A stretch of DNA of 5,161 nt from an uncultured Kangiella sp. (GTDB lineage Bacteria > Pseudomonadota > Gammaproteobacteria > Enterobacterales > DSM-103792), in the NCBI GenBank assembly GCA_946480585.1, contig CAMLKQ010000182.1, forward strand, positions 1-5,161, in the 5' to 3' direction. This document shows positions 1-5,161 of this stretch, piece after piece; position 1 is the first letter of the stretch, and every line of letters starts with the position of its first letter. The notes beneath the pieces are model-generated. The model searched no databases and was not told where the DNA came from. It saw only the letters and a program-made list of their open reading frames with translations. The position numbers and the translations under genes were made by a program.

Positions 1-1611
1 GATGCCGCGCGGCTGTTGAAAGTGTTGCTGGAAGCCCGCAATGGTGACGGCAAACTGGCGCCCGAACGTTATCAACTGGCGGTGTTCAAGGACATGGCGG
101 TGACACTGGCGCGGCAGGATTGGGCGGTGAAAGTGGTCGCTGCCGGCAACGGTGCGGCTGCGGCAGCACCGGCGCCGACCACGGCCTTGCCGAGCAGCGG
201 CGGTGCGCCGGTGCTGGCGGCACCGGAAGCGGGTCGTATCCGGCTCAATCCGGATATTTTCCGTGCCTACGACATCCGCGGCGTGGTCGGTGAATCGCTG
301 ACCGCCGATGTGGTCAAGCAACTCGGTCGTGCGATCGGTTCGGAAGCGTTTGATCGCGGCGAGCAAAAAGTCGTGATCGCGCGTGATGGTCGCCTGTCTG
401 GACCGGAATTGCTGAAAGCGCTGAAACAAGGTTTGCTCGAAAGCGGTCGTGATGTGGTCGATCTCGGTGCCGTGCCGACGCCGCTGTTGTATTTCGCGAC
501 ACATTACTTGTCGACGCGTTCGGGCGTCATGCTGACCGGCAGCCACAACCCGAGCAATTACAACGGTCTGAAGATCGTCATCGCCGGCGAAACGCTGGCC
601 GGTGATGACATCCAGCGCCTGAAAGAGCGCATTGAAACGGGCAATCTGCTGTCCGGTCACGGCAGCAGCGAAGAGCTGTCGATCAGTGAAGACTACATTG
701 CCCAGATCACTGGCGACATCGCGCTCGCCCAGCCGCTCAAAGTGGTCATCGACTGCGGCAACGGCATTGCCGGTGCCATTGCGCCGACGCTGTACAAAGC
801 GCTGGGCTGTGAAGTCATCGAATTGTATTGCGATGTCGACGGTCGCTTCCCGAATCACCATCCGGATCCGAGCAAGCCGGACAATCTCAAGGTGCTGATC
901 GATACGGTCAAGCAAACGGGTGCCGATATCGGTCTGGCGTTCGATGGTGACGGCGACCGGCTTGGTGTGATCGATTCCAACGGCAAGATCATCTGGGCCG
1001 ATCGTCAGCTGATGCTGTATGCAATGGATGTGCTGTCGCGGCATCCGGGCACCGACATCATTTACGACGTCAAATGCTCGCGTCACCTCGCCCGCGTCAT
1101 CACCGGCCATGGCGGCCGGCCGCTGATGTGGCGCACCGGCCATTCGTTCATGAAAGCGAAGATGCGCGAAACTGGCGCGCTGCTGGCCGGCGAACAGAGT
1201 GGCCACATTTTCTTCAAGGAGCGCTGGTTCGGTTTTGATGATGCCATCTACACCGGCGCCCGCTTGCTGGAAATTCTGGCGGCTGATTTCCGCAAATCTG
1301 CGGACATCTTCAAGAGCTTGCCGGAAGGCGTGTCGACGCCGGAACTGAACGTCAGCATCAGCGACGCCCGCAAGTTTGGTTATGTCGACCGGCTCGCCAA
1401 GCTCGGCAACTGGGCCGGCGGCCAGATCAACACGACCGACGGGATCCGGGTCGATTTTGCTGACGGCTGGGGCCTGGTCCGGGCGTCCAATACCACGCCG
1501 GCGCTGGTGATCCGGTTTGAAGCGGATGATGAGCCGGCACTTGAACGCATCAAGGAGCTGTTCCGCGCCCAGATGCTGGCCCTTGACCCGAACGTGGATT
1601 TGCCGTTCTGA
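1..1611 (+). CDS. algC: Phosphomannomutase/phosphoglucomutase (AlgC type), 3' part of an N-terminally extended gene
   Basis: This enzyme interconverts the 6- and 1-phosphates of mannose and glucose in the cytoplasm, feeding GDP-mannose and UDP-glucose/dTDP-rhamnose routes to LPS and exopolysaccharide. The frame is open from base 1, so the true start lies upstream; the TTG at 16 is only the first possible start in view. Numbering from that TTG, the alpha-D-phosphohexomutase core runs from about residue 75 to 531. It holds RAYDIRG (83-89), the phosphoserine loop TGSHNP with Ser176, the metal loop DGDGDR (310-315), the sugar-recognition loop GEQSGH (392-397) and the phosphate-binding RASNTTP (489-495), so all four active-site elements are intact. 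The core matches the recalled Pseudomonas aeruginosa AlgC (about 463 aa) almost end to end. Before it lie about 75 extra residues: a charged helical stretch, then an Ala/Pro/Gly-rich linker (about 43-74). This suggests the long AlgC form with an additional N-terminal, possibly membrane-anchored, domain. slmA follows after 26 bp, probably in the same transcript. Confidence 0.95.
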   Translation, partial: DAARLLKVLLEARNGDGKLAPERYQLAVFKDMAVTLARQDWAVKVVAAGNGAAAAAPAPTTALPSSGGAPVLAAPEAGRIRLNPDIFRAYDIRGVVGESLTADVVKQLGRAIGSEAFDRGEQKVVIARDGRLSGPELLKALKQGLLESGRDVVDLGAVPTPLLYFATHYLSTRSGVMLTGSHNPSNYNGLKIVIAGETLAGDDIQRLKERIETGNLLSGHGSSEELSISEDYIAQITGDIALAQPLKVVIDCGNGIAGAIAPTLYKALGCEVIELYCDVDGRFPNHHPDPSKPDNLKVLIDTVKQTGADIGLAFDGDGDRLGVIDSNGKIIWADRQLMLYAMDVLSRHPGTDIIYDVKCSRHLARVITGHGGRPLMWRTGHSFMKAKMRETGALLAGEQSGHIFFKERWFGFDDAIYTGARLLEILAADFRKSADIFKSLPEGVSTPELNVSISDARKFGYVDRLAKLGNWAGGQINTTDGIRVDFADGWGLVRASNTTPALVIRFEADDEPALERIKELFRAQMLALDPNVDLPF

Positions 1612-1637
1612 TCGCGTGAATCCGACAGGAGTTCATC

Positions 1638-2258
1638 ATGACCACTCGTACCGAAGGCTCGCGCAAACAGCAGATTCTCGAAACGCTGGCGCGCATGCTG
1701 GAACAAAGTCCGGGAGAGCGCATCACCACGGCGCAGCTGGCGGCGGCGCTGGGCGTGTCGGAAGCGGCGCTGTACCGACAGTTTCCGAGCAAGGCCCGGA
1801 TGTTCGAAGGCCTGCTCGATTTCATCGAAGAAGTGGTGTTCACGCGCGTGCGGGTGATTCTCGATGAAGAGCCGGATGCGGTCGCCCGTTGCGGCAAAAT
1901 CCTGACCTTGGTGCTGACCTTTGCCGCGCGCAACCCGGGCATGACCCGCTTGCTCACCGGCGACGCGCTGATCGGTGAAGACGAGCGCTTGCCAGCACGT
2001 GTTGCCCAGCTGTTCGATCGGCTGGAGATGCAGCTGCGGCAGGTGCTGCGTGAGGGCGTGTTGAATCCACAGGCGCCGTTGGTGGTCGATGTCAACGCCG
2101 CGGCCAATTTGCTACTGGCGGTAACGGAAGGTCGCATCCGTCAGTTCGTACGCAGCAATTTCAAGCAGGCACCGACAGCGCAATGGGACGCGCAATGGAG
2201 CTTGCTGCAGGAGTCGTTGGCGGTCGGTGTGCGGCAGCCGCGTGCCGCGCTCGCCTGA
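1638..2258 (+). CDS. slmA: Nucleoid occlusion factor SlmA (TetR family)
   Basis: SlmA binds specific chromosomal sites and, when bound, disrupts FtsZ polymers so that the septum does not form over the nucleoid. The 206-aa product is close to the 198 aa of E. coli SlmA and aligns along its length. An N-terminal TetR-type helix-turn-helix spans about residues 12-58, including RITTAQLAAALGVSEAALYR (28-47) followed by FPSKARMF (49-56), nearly identical to E. coli. The ligand/dimer domain contains RNPGMTRLLTG (98-108) and LFDRLEMQLRQVLRE (125-139). Positions I recall as implicated in FtsZ binding in E. coli (F65, R73, R101, N102) correspond to F62, R70, R98 and N99, so function is likely kept; E. 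coli G97 is Thr94 here. About 12 extra residues, including PRAALA, extend the C-terminus. AGGAG at 1627-1631 lies 6 bp before the ATG. It probably shares a transcript with algC and ends at the hairpin near 2309. A generic TetR repressor is the alternative, but the SlmA match is specific. Confidence 0.93.
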   Translation: MTTRTEGSRKQQILETLARMLEQSPGERITTAQLAAALGVSEAALYRQFPSKARMFEGLLDFIEEVVFTRVRVILDEEPDAVARCGKILTLVLTFAARNPGMTRLLTGDALIGEDERLPARVAQLFDRLEMQLRQVLREGVLNPQAPLVVDVNAAANLLLAVTEGRIRQFVRSNFKQAPTAQWDAQWSLLQESLAVGVRQPRAALA

Positions 2259-2302
2259 GTGAACCACAGCGAGTTCCGCTAAAGCGATAAACCTTGGGCA
2301 AC

Positions 2303-2332
2303 AAAAAAGCCGCGCACTGCGCGGCTTTTTTT
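2303..2332. terminator. Bidirectional intrinsic terminator between convergent genes
   Basis: A perfect 7-bp GC stem, GCCGCGC (2309-2315) with GCGCGGC (2319-2325), closes a 3-base ACT loop. It is preceded by six A (2303-2308) and followed by seven T (2326-2332), so it has the form of a rho-independent terminator on both strands. It lies 50 bp past the slmA stop and about 55 bp past the end of the leftward gene, so it can serve both converging transcripts. The rest of the 128-bp gap shows nothing else. Confidence 0.92.
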
Positions 2333-2386
2333 ATTGCTGACTTTTGCGGACGTTAGCCCGACCACACTGTTCGATTCAAGACGACC

Positions 2387-3388
2387 TCAGAGCCGCGAGT
2401 TCATGTAGCTCTCAAAGCCGTTGACGATCTGGCGGACCCGATCGCCGGCACAGAGCGCATTGCCTTCGTCGCTGTTGTGACAGCTGACTTCCAGCACGAC
2501 CTGACTGCCTTGATCGCGTTCCGGCACTTTCGAGAACGCCAGCGCAATGTCGGTTTCCTTGACCGGCTTGCCGGTCAGGATCAGGGTGTCGGTGACGATT
2601 TCCAGCGAGCGGGTGCTGTTGTCGCGGGCATAAATCTGCGCCAACTGCCAGACTTTCCGACACTGCTCGTTGTCACGGCAAAACACCACCGATGTCGAGC
2701 CTTCAACACCGACCACGCCGGATTCTTCGCGCTTGCGCAGCAGCCGCTGTGTCTGCAGTTCCTTGAACCGGACGATATCGGCCTTGAAGCGCTCGGCGAT
2801 GCGATTTTTCTCGGTGTTCTGACCGTCGACGAACTTCTTGTTCTCTTCGATCTGACGCTGCGATTCCTGAATGTCTTTCAGCAGCTGGCTCGGTACCGGC
2901 TGCCCGCGCCGCTCGTAGTCGGCAGCGTGGCGCTGCATTTCTTCCAGCTGGCTGGTCAGCAGATTGTTCTGGCCATTGCGAATGCTGATCTGCACATCCA
3001 GCGCCGACAGCTGGGTATCGCGCGCGCGCATCAGATCTTCGACGGCGGTGAACTGGCGCATCAGCTCGGCATCGCGCCGGGCCGCTTCCCGCTTGGCCCG
3101 TTCTTCTGCAGCCTGAGCTGCCTTGAGCCGTTTTTCTTCGGCCAATTCCGCCTTGCTTTTGACCGGCGGCACCACCTCAATGGTCTGGCCGTAAGTGTTC
3201 AGAATGGTGTAACCCTTCGGCACGATTTCCGGCGGCAAGTAATCCTTGACCACGGTGCTGCCGTTCTCGTCGACATAACGGTAGAGCACACCGGGGCCAC
3301 CACCTTTCGGTTGGGCAGCGTGTGTGGTCAGCGCGAGGCCGGCGACAACGACGGCCAGCAAGGGAAACAACTTAGTCACGGATGCCAT
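2387..3388 (-). CDS. Exported DUF4124-like coiled-coil protein with four C-terminal cysteines, function unknown
   Basis: The 333-aa product has no function I can assign. It begins with a Sec-type signal peptide: Lys6, a hydrophobic core at about 7-20, and likely cleavage after Ala24 or Ala25 (TTHA-A). There is no lipobox cysteine, so a soluble periplasmic product is expected. Residues about 35-65, with [20 protein letters not shown] (34-53), resemble the small DUF4124 domain (pattern Y-R-W/Y-x-D-x-x-G) common in exported proteobacterial proteins. Residues about 77-220 are rich in Glu, Lys, Arg, Ala and Gln with almost no Gly, consistent with a long helical coiled coil; PVP at 164-166 breaks it. 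The C-terminal part (about 225-333) looks globular and has Cys237, Cys243, Cys303 and Cys313, possibly two disulfides. The ATG overlaps the end of pyrE by 17 bp, so translational coupling is likely. An AGGA lies about 14 bp upstream, rather far; a GTG three codons in lacks a better site. A long antisense frame exists, but the domains on this strand make it the real gene. Confidence 0.85.
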   Translation of the reverse strand: MASVTKLFPLLAVVVAGLALTTHAAQPKGGGPGVLYRYVDENGSTVVKDYLPPEIVPKGYTILNTYGQTIEVVPPVKSKAELAEEKRLKAAQAAEERAKREAARRDAELMRQFTAVEDLMRARDTQLSALDVQISIRNGQNNLLTSQLEEMQRHAADYERRGQPVPSQLLKDIQESQRQIEENKKFVDGQNTEKNRIAERFKADIVRFKELQTQRLLRKREESGVVGVEGSTSVVFCRDNEQCRKVWQLAQIYARDNSTRSLEIVTDTLILTGKPVKETDIALAFSKVPERDQGSQVVLEVSCHNSDEGNALCAGDRVRQIVNGFESYMNSRL

Positions 3389-4019
3389 AGTGCTGACGAT
3401 AATCCTCGATACGGGCGGCGTAGCTGCGGAAACTAGGGCTTTCGTGCAAAAAGCTTATCAGATCACGCAGCCGGATGATGGCCGCCACCGGAATGCCGTA
3501 TTCGCGTTCGATTTCCTGAATCGCGGAGAGTTCGCCTTGGCCGCGCTCTTGCCGGTCCAGAGCGACGACGACCCCGGCCGGGGTGGCGCCGTGTTTGCTC
3601 AGCAGTTGCATGGTCTCACGGATGGCGGTGCCGGCCGTGATAACGTCGTCAATGATCAGCACTTTGCCTTGCAGTGGCGCACCGACAATCAGGCCGCCCT
3701 CGCCGTGGTCTTTGGCTTCTTTCCGGTTGAATGCCCAAGGCATGTCGATATTGTGGTGTTCGGCAAGCGCAATTGCGGTGGCCGAGACCAATGGGATGCC
3801 CTTGTAGGCCGGGCCGAACAACAAATCTGCCTGGATGTGCGAGGTCTGGATGGCCTGGGCATAGAACTGGCCGAGCTTGGCCAGATCGCGGCCGCGCTGG
3901 AACAGGCCGGCATTGAAGAAATACGGGCTCTTGCGCCCGGACTTGAGCTCGAACTCGCCGAACTTCAGTACCTGGCGGGACAGGGCAAATTCGATGAATT
4001 CGCGTTGGAACGACAGCAT
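3372..4019 (-). CDS. pyrE: Orotate phosphoribosyltransferase
   Basis: PyrE joins orotate and PRPP to give orotidine 5'-phosphate, the fifth step of de novo UMP synthesis; it is cytosolic and normally a dimer. From the chosen ATG (4017-4019) the protein is 215 aa against 213 in E. coli. It begins [13 protein letters not shown], which aligns with the E. coli start. Visible motifs are the [14 protein letters not shown] segment (about 25-38), GPAYKGIP (69-76), the mobile catalytic loop [11 protein letters not shown] (99-109) with Lys100, Lys103 and His105, and the PRPP-binding signature [10 protein letters not shown] (123-132). The frame stays open 12 codons further to a GTG at 4055, but that extension has no homology or good ribosome site, whereas GAGAG (4027-4031, minus strand) sits 7 bp before the ATG. 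It is the first gene of a leftward pair with the exported DUF4124-like gene, and divergent from the exonuclease gene. There is no obvious UTP-attenuator (a hairpin with a T-run) in the short leader, so control like that of E. coli rph-pyrE is not evident. Confidence 0.97.
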   Translation of the reverse strand: MLSFQREFIEFALSRQVLKFGEFELKSGRKSPYFFNAGLFQRGRDLAKLGQFYAQAIQTSHIQADLLFGPAYKGIPLVSATAIALAEHHNIDMPWAFNRKEAKDHGEGGLIVGAPLQGKVLIIDDVITAGTAIRETMQLLSKHGATPAGVVVALDRQERGQGELSAIQEIEREYGIPVAAIIRLRDLISFLHESPSFRSYAARIEDYRQHYGIRD

Positions 4020-4106
4020 GGGATGACTCTCAAGGGACAGCGTTCTGGACAGCACGCAGGCAGCAACAGCTGCTTATGATAGCCTGCCGCGCAGCCCCGA
4101 CCCAGT

Positions 4107-4163
4107 ATGACCATGACCGATTCCGTCAGCTTGCGCCCGTTCGGTCGATTCCGTGAGAAGTGA
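4107..4163 (+). other. Possible short upstream ORF (18 codons) abutting the exonuclease gene
   Basis: An ATG at 4107 opens an 18-codon frame, MTMTDSVSLRPFGRFREK, ending in TGA at 4161-4163. The next base begins the ATG of the nuclease gene in the same frame (TGA-ATG-ATG). No Shine-Dalgarno sequence precedes 4107, so translation is doubtful. If translated, it could couple initiation of the nuclease gene; otherwise it is a chance open frame in the leader. A conserved fused N-terminus is unlikely because exonuclease III proteins begin close to the downstream ATG. Confidence 0.2.
4155..4160 (+). promoter_or_regulatory. Shine-Dalgarno-like site deciding the nuclease start
   Basis: GAGAAG lies 3 bp before the first of two tandem ATG codons (4164) and 6 bp before the second (4167). 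The spacing favours initiation at 4167, giving a 258-aa protein, although the two choices differ only by one Met. Confidence 0.5.
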
Positions 4164-4943
4164 ATGATGCTCAGTGTTGCCTCCATCAACGTCAACGGCC
4201 TGCGCTCTGCCGCCAAGAAAGGCCTGTTCGCCTGGCTGACCCAGCGCCAGTTCGATGTCATCTGCATTCAGGAACTGAAAGCCCAGGACCATCAGCTGGA
4301 TGCCGACGAATTCCAGCTCGCCGGCTATCACCGTTTCCTGTTCCCGGCCGAGCGGCCCGGCTATTCCGGTACTGCGCTGTACAGCAAGGTCAAACCCAAG
4401 CACGTGACAACCGGCTTGGGCTTCGGTCAGGCCGATACCGAAGGTCGCTACATCGAAGCCGATTACGGTAGCGTGAAGATTGCCTCGCTGTACTTGCCGT
4501 CCGGCTCCTCAGGCCCGGAGCGGCAGACCTGCAAGGACGAATTCCTCCAGCTCTATATGCCGATCCTGAAAAAGAAAGCCAAAGAGTCGGCGCCCTACAT
4601 CGTGGTCGGCGATTACAACATCGCGCACAAGGAAATCGATCTGAAGAACTGGAAATCCAACCAGAAGAACTCTGGTTTTCTGCCGCACGAGCGGGCCTGG
4701 CTGGACGAGCTGTTTGACTCAGTCGGTTTTGTCGATGCCTTCCGCGTGGTGGATCAGCGACCGGAGCAATACACCTGGTGGAGCAATCGCGGTCAGGCCT
4801 ATGCCAAGAACGTTGGTTGGCGCATTGACTACCATATTGTTTCGCCGAGTCTAAAAGGCAAAATCAAGCGGGCCGAGATCTACAAGGACGAGAAGTTTTC
4901 CGATCATGCGCCGCTGATCCTCGACTACGATCTGAAACTGTAA
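4164..4943 (+). CDS. xthA: Exonuclease III family AP endonuclease/exodeoxyribonuclease, at the crc position
   Basis: This belongs to the endonuclease/exonuclease/phosphatase fold. Exonuclease III cuts DNA 5' to abasic sites and degrades duplex DNA 3' to 5' in base excision repair. The protein is 259 aa (E. coli Xth 268 aa). Catalytic positions look complete: Asn11 in SINVNGLR, Glu37 in IQELK, Tyr110 in LYLPSG, Asp150 and Asn152 in VGDYNIAH, Asp222 in WRIDY, and Asp247-His248 in FSDHAP. They match E. coli N7, E34, Y109, D151, N153, D229, D258 and H259. Overall the sequence resembles Pseudomonas Crc (for example GFLPHERAWLDELF at 171-184, and the C-terminal HAPLILDYD segment), and crc also sits beside pyrE. 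As I recall it, Crc has lost several of these residues (GSLYVAH for GDxN, SQHAP for SDHAP), so this is more likely an active nuclease than a Crc-type translational repressor partner. There are tandem ATG starts at 4164 and 4167. The gene is divergent from pyrE. Confidence 0.9.
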   Translation: MMLSVASINVNGLRSAAKKGLFAWLTQRQFDVICIQELKAQDHQLDADEFQLAGYHRFLFPAERPGYSGTALYSKVKPKHVTTGLGFGQADTEGRYIEADYGSVKIASLYLPSGSSGPERQTCKDEFLQLYMPILKKKAKESAPYIVVGDYNIAHKEIDLKNWKSNQKNSGFLPHERAWLDELFDSVGFVDAFRVVDQRPEQYTWWSNRGQAYAKNVGWRIDYHIVSPSLKGKIKRAEIYKDEKFSDHAPLILDYDLKL

Positions 4944-4981
4944 GCGCGGATCGCCGCCTGTTGTGTCAGGCTTGGACAACG

Positions 4982-5002
4982 CCGGCGCCAACGGTGCGCC
5001 GG
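4982..5002 (+). terminator. GC-rich hairpin after the nuclease gene, weak terminator candidate
   Basis: CCGGCGC (4982-4988) pairs perfectly with GCGCCGG (4996-5002) around a 7-base loop, 38 bp past the nuclease stop. No T-tract follows (TCATCC), so intrinsic termination is doubtful. It could be a transcript-stabilising hairpin between two co-oriented genes. The remainder of the 99-bp gap shows no clear promoter. Confidence 0.3.
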
Positions 5003-5030
5003 TCATCCGCGTTTCGGATCAGCCTGCTGC

Positions 5031-5034
5031 GGAG
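5031..5034 (+). promoter_or_regulatory. Ribosome binding site of the truncated right-edge gene
   Basis: GGAG lies 8 bp before the ATG at 5043. This is the main sequence support for that start. Confidence 0.55.
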
Positions 5035-5042
5035 CCGTTGCC

Positions 5043-5161
5043 ATGCCCATTCATGAACCGGCCAACTACCTCGATCATCTGATTCGGCAGACCCGCCAGC
5101 ACCATGTTGCGCTGTCGACCATGGCCGACCAGAAAGCCAACATGCTGCTGACCATGTCGTC
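5043..5161 (+). CDS. N-terminal fragment of a possible Pycsar-effector/DUF5706-like protein
   Basis: Only the first 39 codons are present; the frame is open to the window end. The peptide begins MPIHEPANYLDHLIRQTRQH and continues through HVALSTMADQ (21-30) and KANMLLTMS (31-39). A first helix followed by a xxADxKAxxLLxxxS motif, where a membrane helix would start, resembles my memory of the Pycsar effector domain (formerly DUF5706). In that family an N-terminal amphipathic part with the AD-x-KA motif leads into transmembrane helices, and some members kill the cell on sensing cyclic UMP or CMP made by a partner cyclase. Many homologues in proteobacterial chromosomes have no known cyclase partner. 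GGAG sits 8 bp upstream. The gene follows the nuclease gene by 99 bp in the same direction. The family call rests on about 20 residues and is tentative; that a gene starts here is better supported. Confidence 0.55.
   Translation, partial: MPIHEPANYLDHLIRQTRQHHVALSTMADQKANMLLTMS

Larger units (their letters stand above)
4020..4163. promoter_or_regulatory. Divergent intergenic region between pyrE and the exonuclease III gene; probable promoters
   Basis: These 144 bp must hold the start signals for pyrE (leftward) and probably those of the nuclease gene (rightward). The most AT-rich spot is TTATGATAG near 4074-4082. TATGAT (4075-4080) is a 5/6 match to a rightward -10 box, and the overlapping TATCAT on the minus strand (4081-4076) is a 5/6 match to a leftward one. 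Neither has a convincing -35 at 16-18 bp; TGGACA at 4046-4051 is a good hexamer but 23 bp from the rightward -10. A 5-bp hairpin, GCAGC-AACA-GCTGC (4060-4073), lacks a T-run. The promoter assignment rests mainly on gene orientation, with weak sequence support. Confidence 0.35.

Noticed and set aside
16..18. TTG as the real start of algC
   Set aside because: The frame is open to the window edge, no ribosome site is visible in the 15 bases before it, and the segment after it looks like the middle of a larger domain.
1550..2137. Minus-strand open frame of 195 codons opposite slmA
   Set aside because: Its Ser/Arg-rich composition is typical of an antisense shadow, and slmA accounts for the region.
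2477..3436. A long open frame on the plus strand (319 codons) opposite the exported-protein gene
   Set aside because: It is antisense to a gene with a signal peptide, a recognisable domain and a coherent coiled coil on the minus strand. Its translation shows no recognisable motif, and long antisense frames are common in GC-rich DNA.
4020..4055. A 12-codon N-terminal extension of PyrE from a GTG start at 4055
   Set aside because: E. coli PyrE aligns from the ATG at 4019, the extension has no family counterpart, and a GAGAG site is correctly spaced before the ATG.
4060..4073. Hairpin GCAGC-AACA-GCTGC as a pyrE attenuator or terminator
   Set aside because: The stem is only 5 bp and no T-run follows on either strand, so it does not have attenuator form.
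3324..4079. Plus-strand open frame of 251 codons opposite pyrE
   Set aside because: PyrE on the minus strand is unmistakable through its PRPP signature and full-length alignment; the plus-strand frame is a codon-bias shadow.

Overview
The window looks like a chromosomal core region from a non-enteric gammaproteobacterium. GC content is high, roughly 55-60% by eye. The gene set algC - slmA - pyrE - exonuclease III/Crc-type nuclease is a rearranged version of the dut/algC/argB/slmA/pyrE/crc neighbourhood of pseudomonads and their relatives (in E. coli, dut-slmA-pyrE). SlmA is a gammaproteobacterial protein, and PyrE and AlgC closely match E. coli and Pseudomonas sequences as I recall them. I cannot name the genus.

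Layout. Positions 1-1611 (+) hold the 3' part of a phosphomannomutase/phosphoglucomutase gene (algC). It carries a complete catalytic core behind an extra N-terminal region that runs off the left edge. After 26 bp comes slmA (1638-2258, +), the nucleoid-occlusion regulator of FtsZ. A strong hairpin with A- and T-tracts on its two sides (2303-2332) separates this rightward pair from a leftward pair. That pair, read from 4019 down to 2387, is pyrE followed by a gene for an exported DUF4124-like coiled-coil protein with four C-terminal cysteines; the two overlap by 17 bp. A 144-bp divergent intergenic region (4020-4163) separates pyrE from a rightward exonuclease III-family gene (4164-4943). The last 119 bp hold the first 39 codons of another rightward gene, whose N-terminus resembles the Pycsar-effector/DUF5706 family.

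Function. The region combines sugar-phosphate supply for envelope polysaccharides (AlgC), coordination of division with the chromosome (SlmA), pyrimidine synthesis (PyrE) and DNA repair (exonuclease III type). Most of it is ordinary housekeeping. The points worth a second look are: the N-terminally extended AlgC; a nuclease at the crc position that keeps its catalytic residues, unlike Pseudomonas Crc; the uncharacterised exported cysteine/coiled-coil protein translationally overlapped with pyrE; and the truncated gene at the right edge, which might encode a cyclic-nucleotide-responsive defence effector. No RNA genes, insertion sequences, CRISPR arrays or attachment sites were seen.
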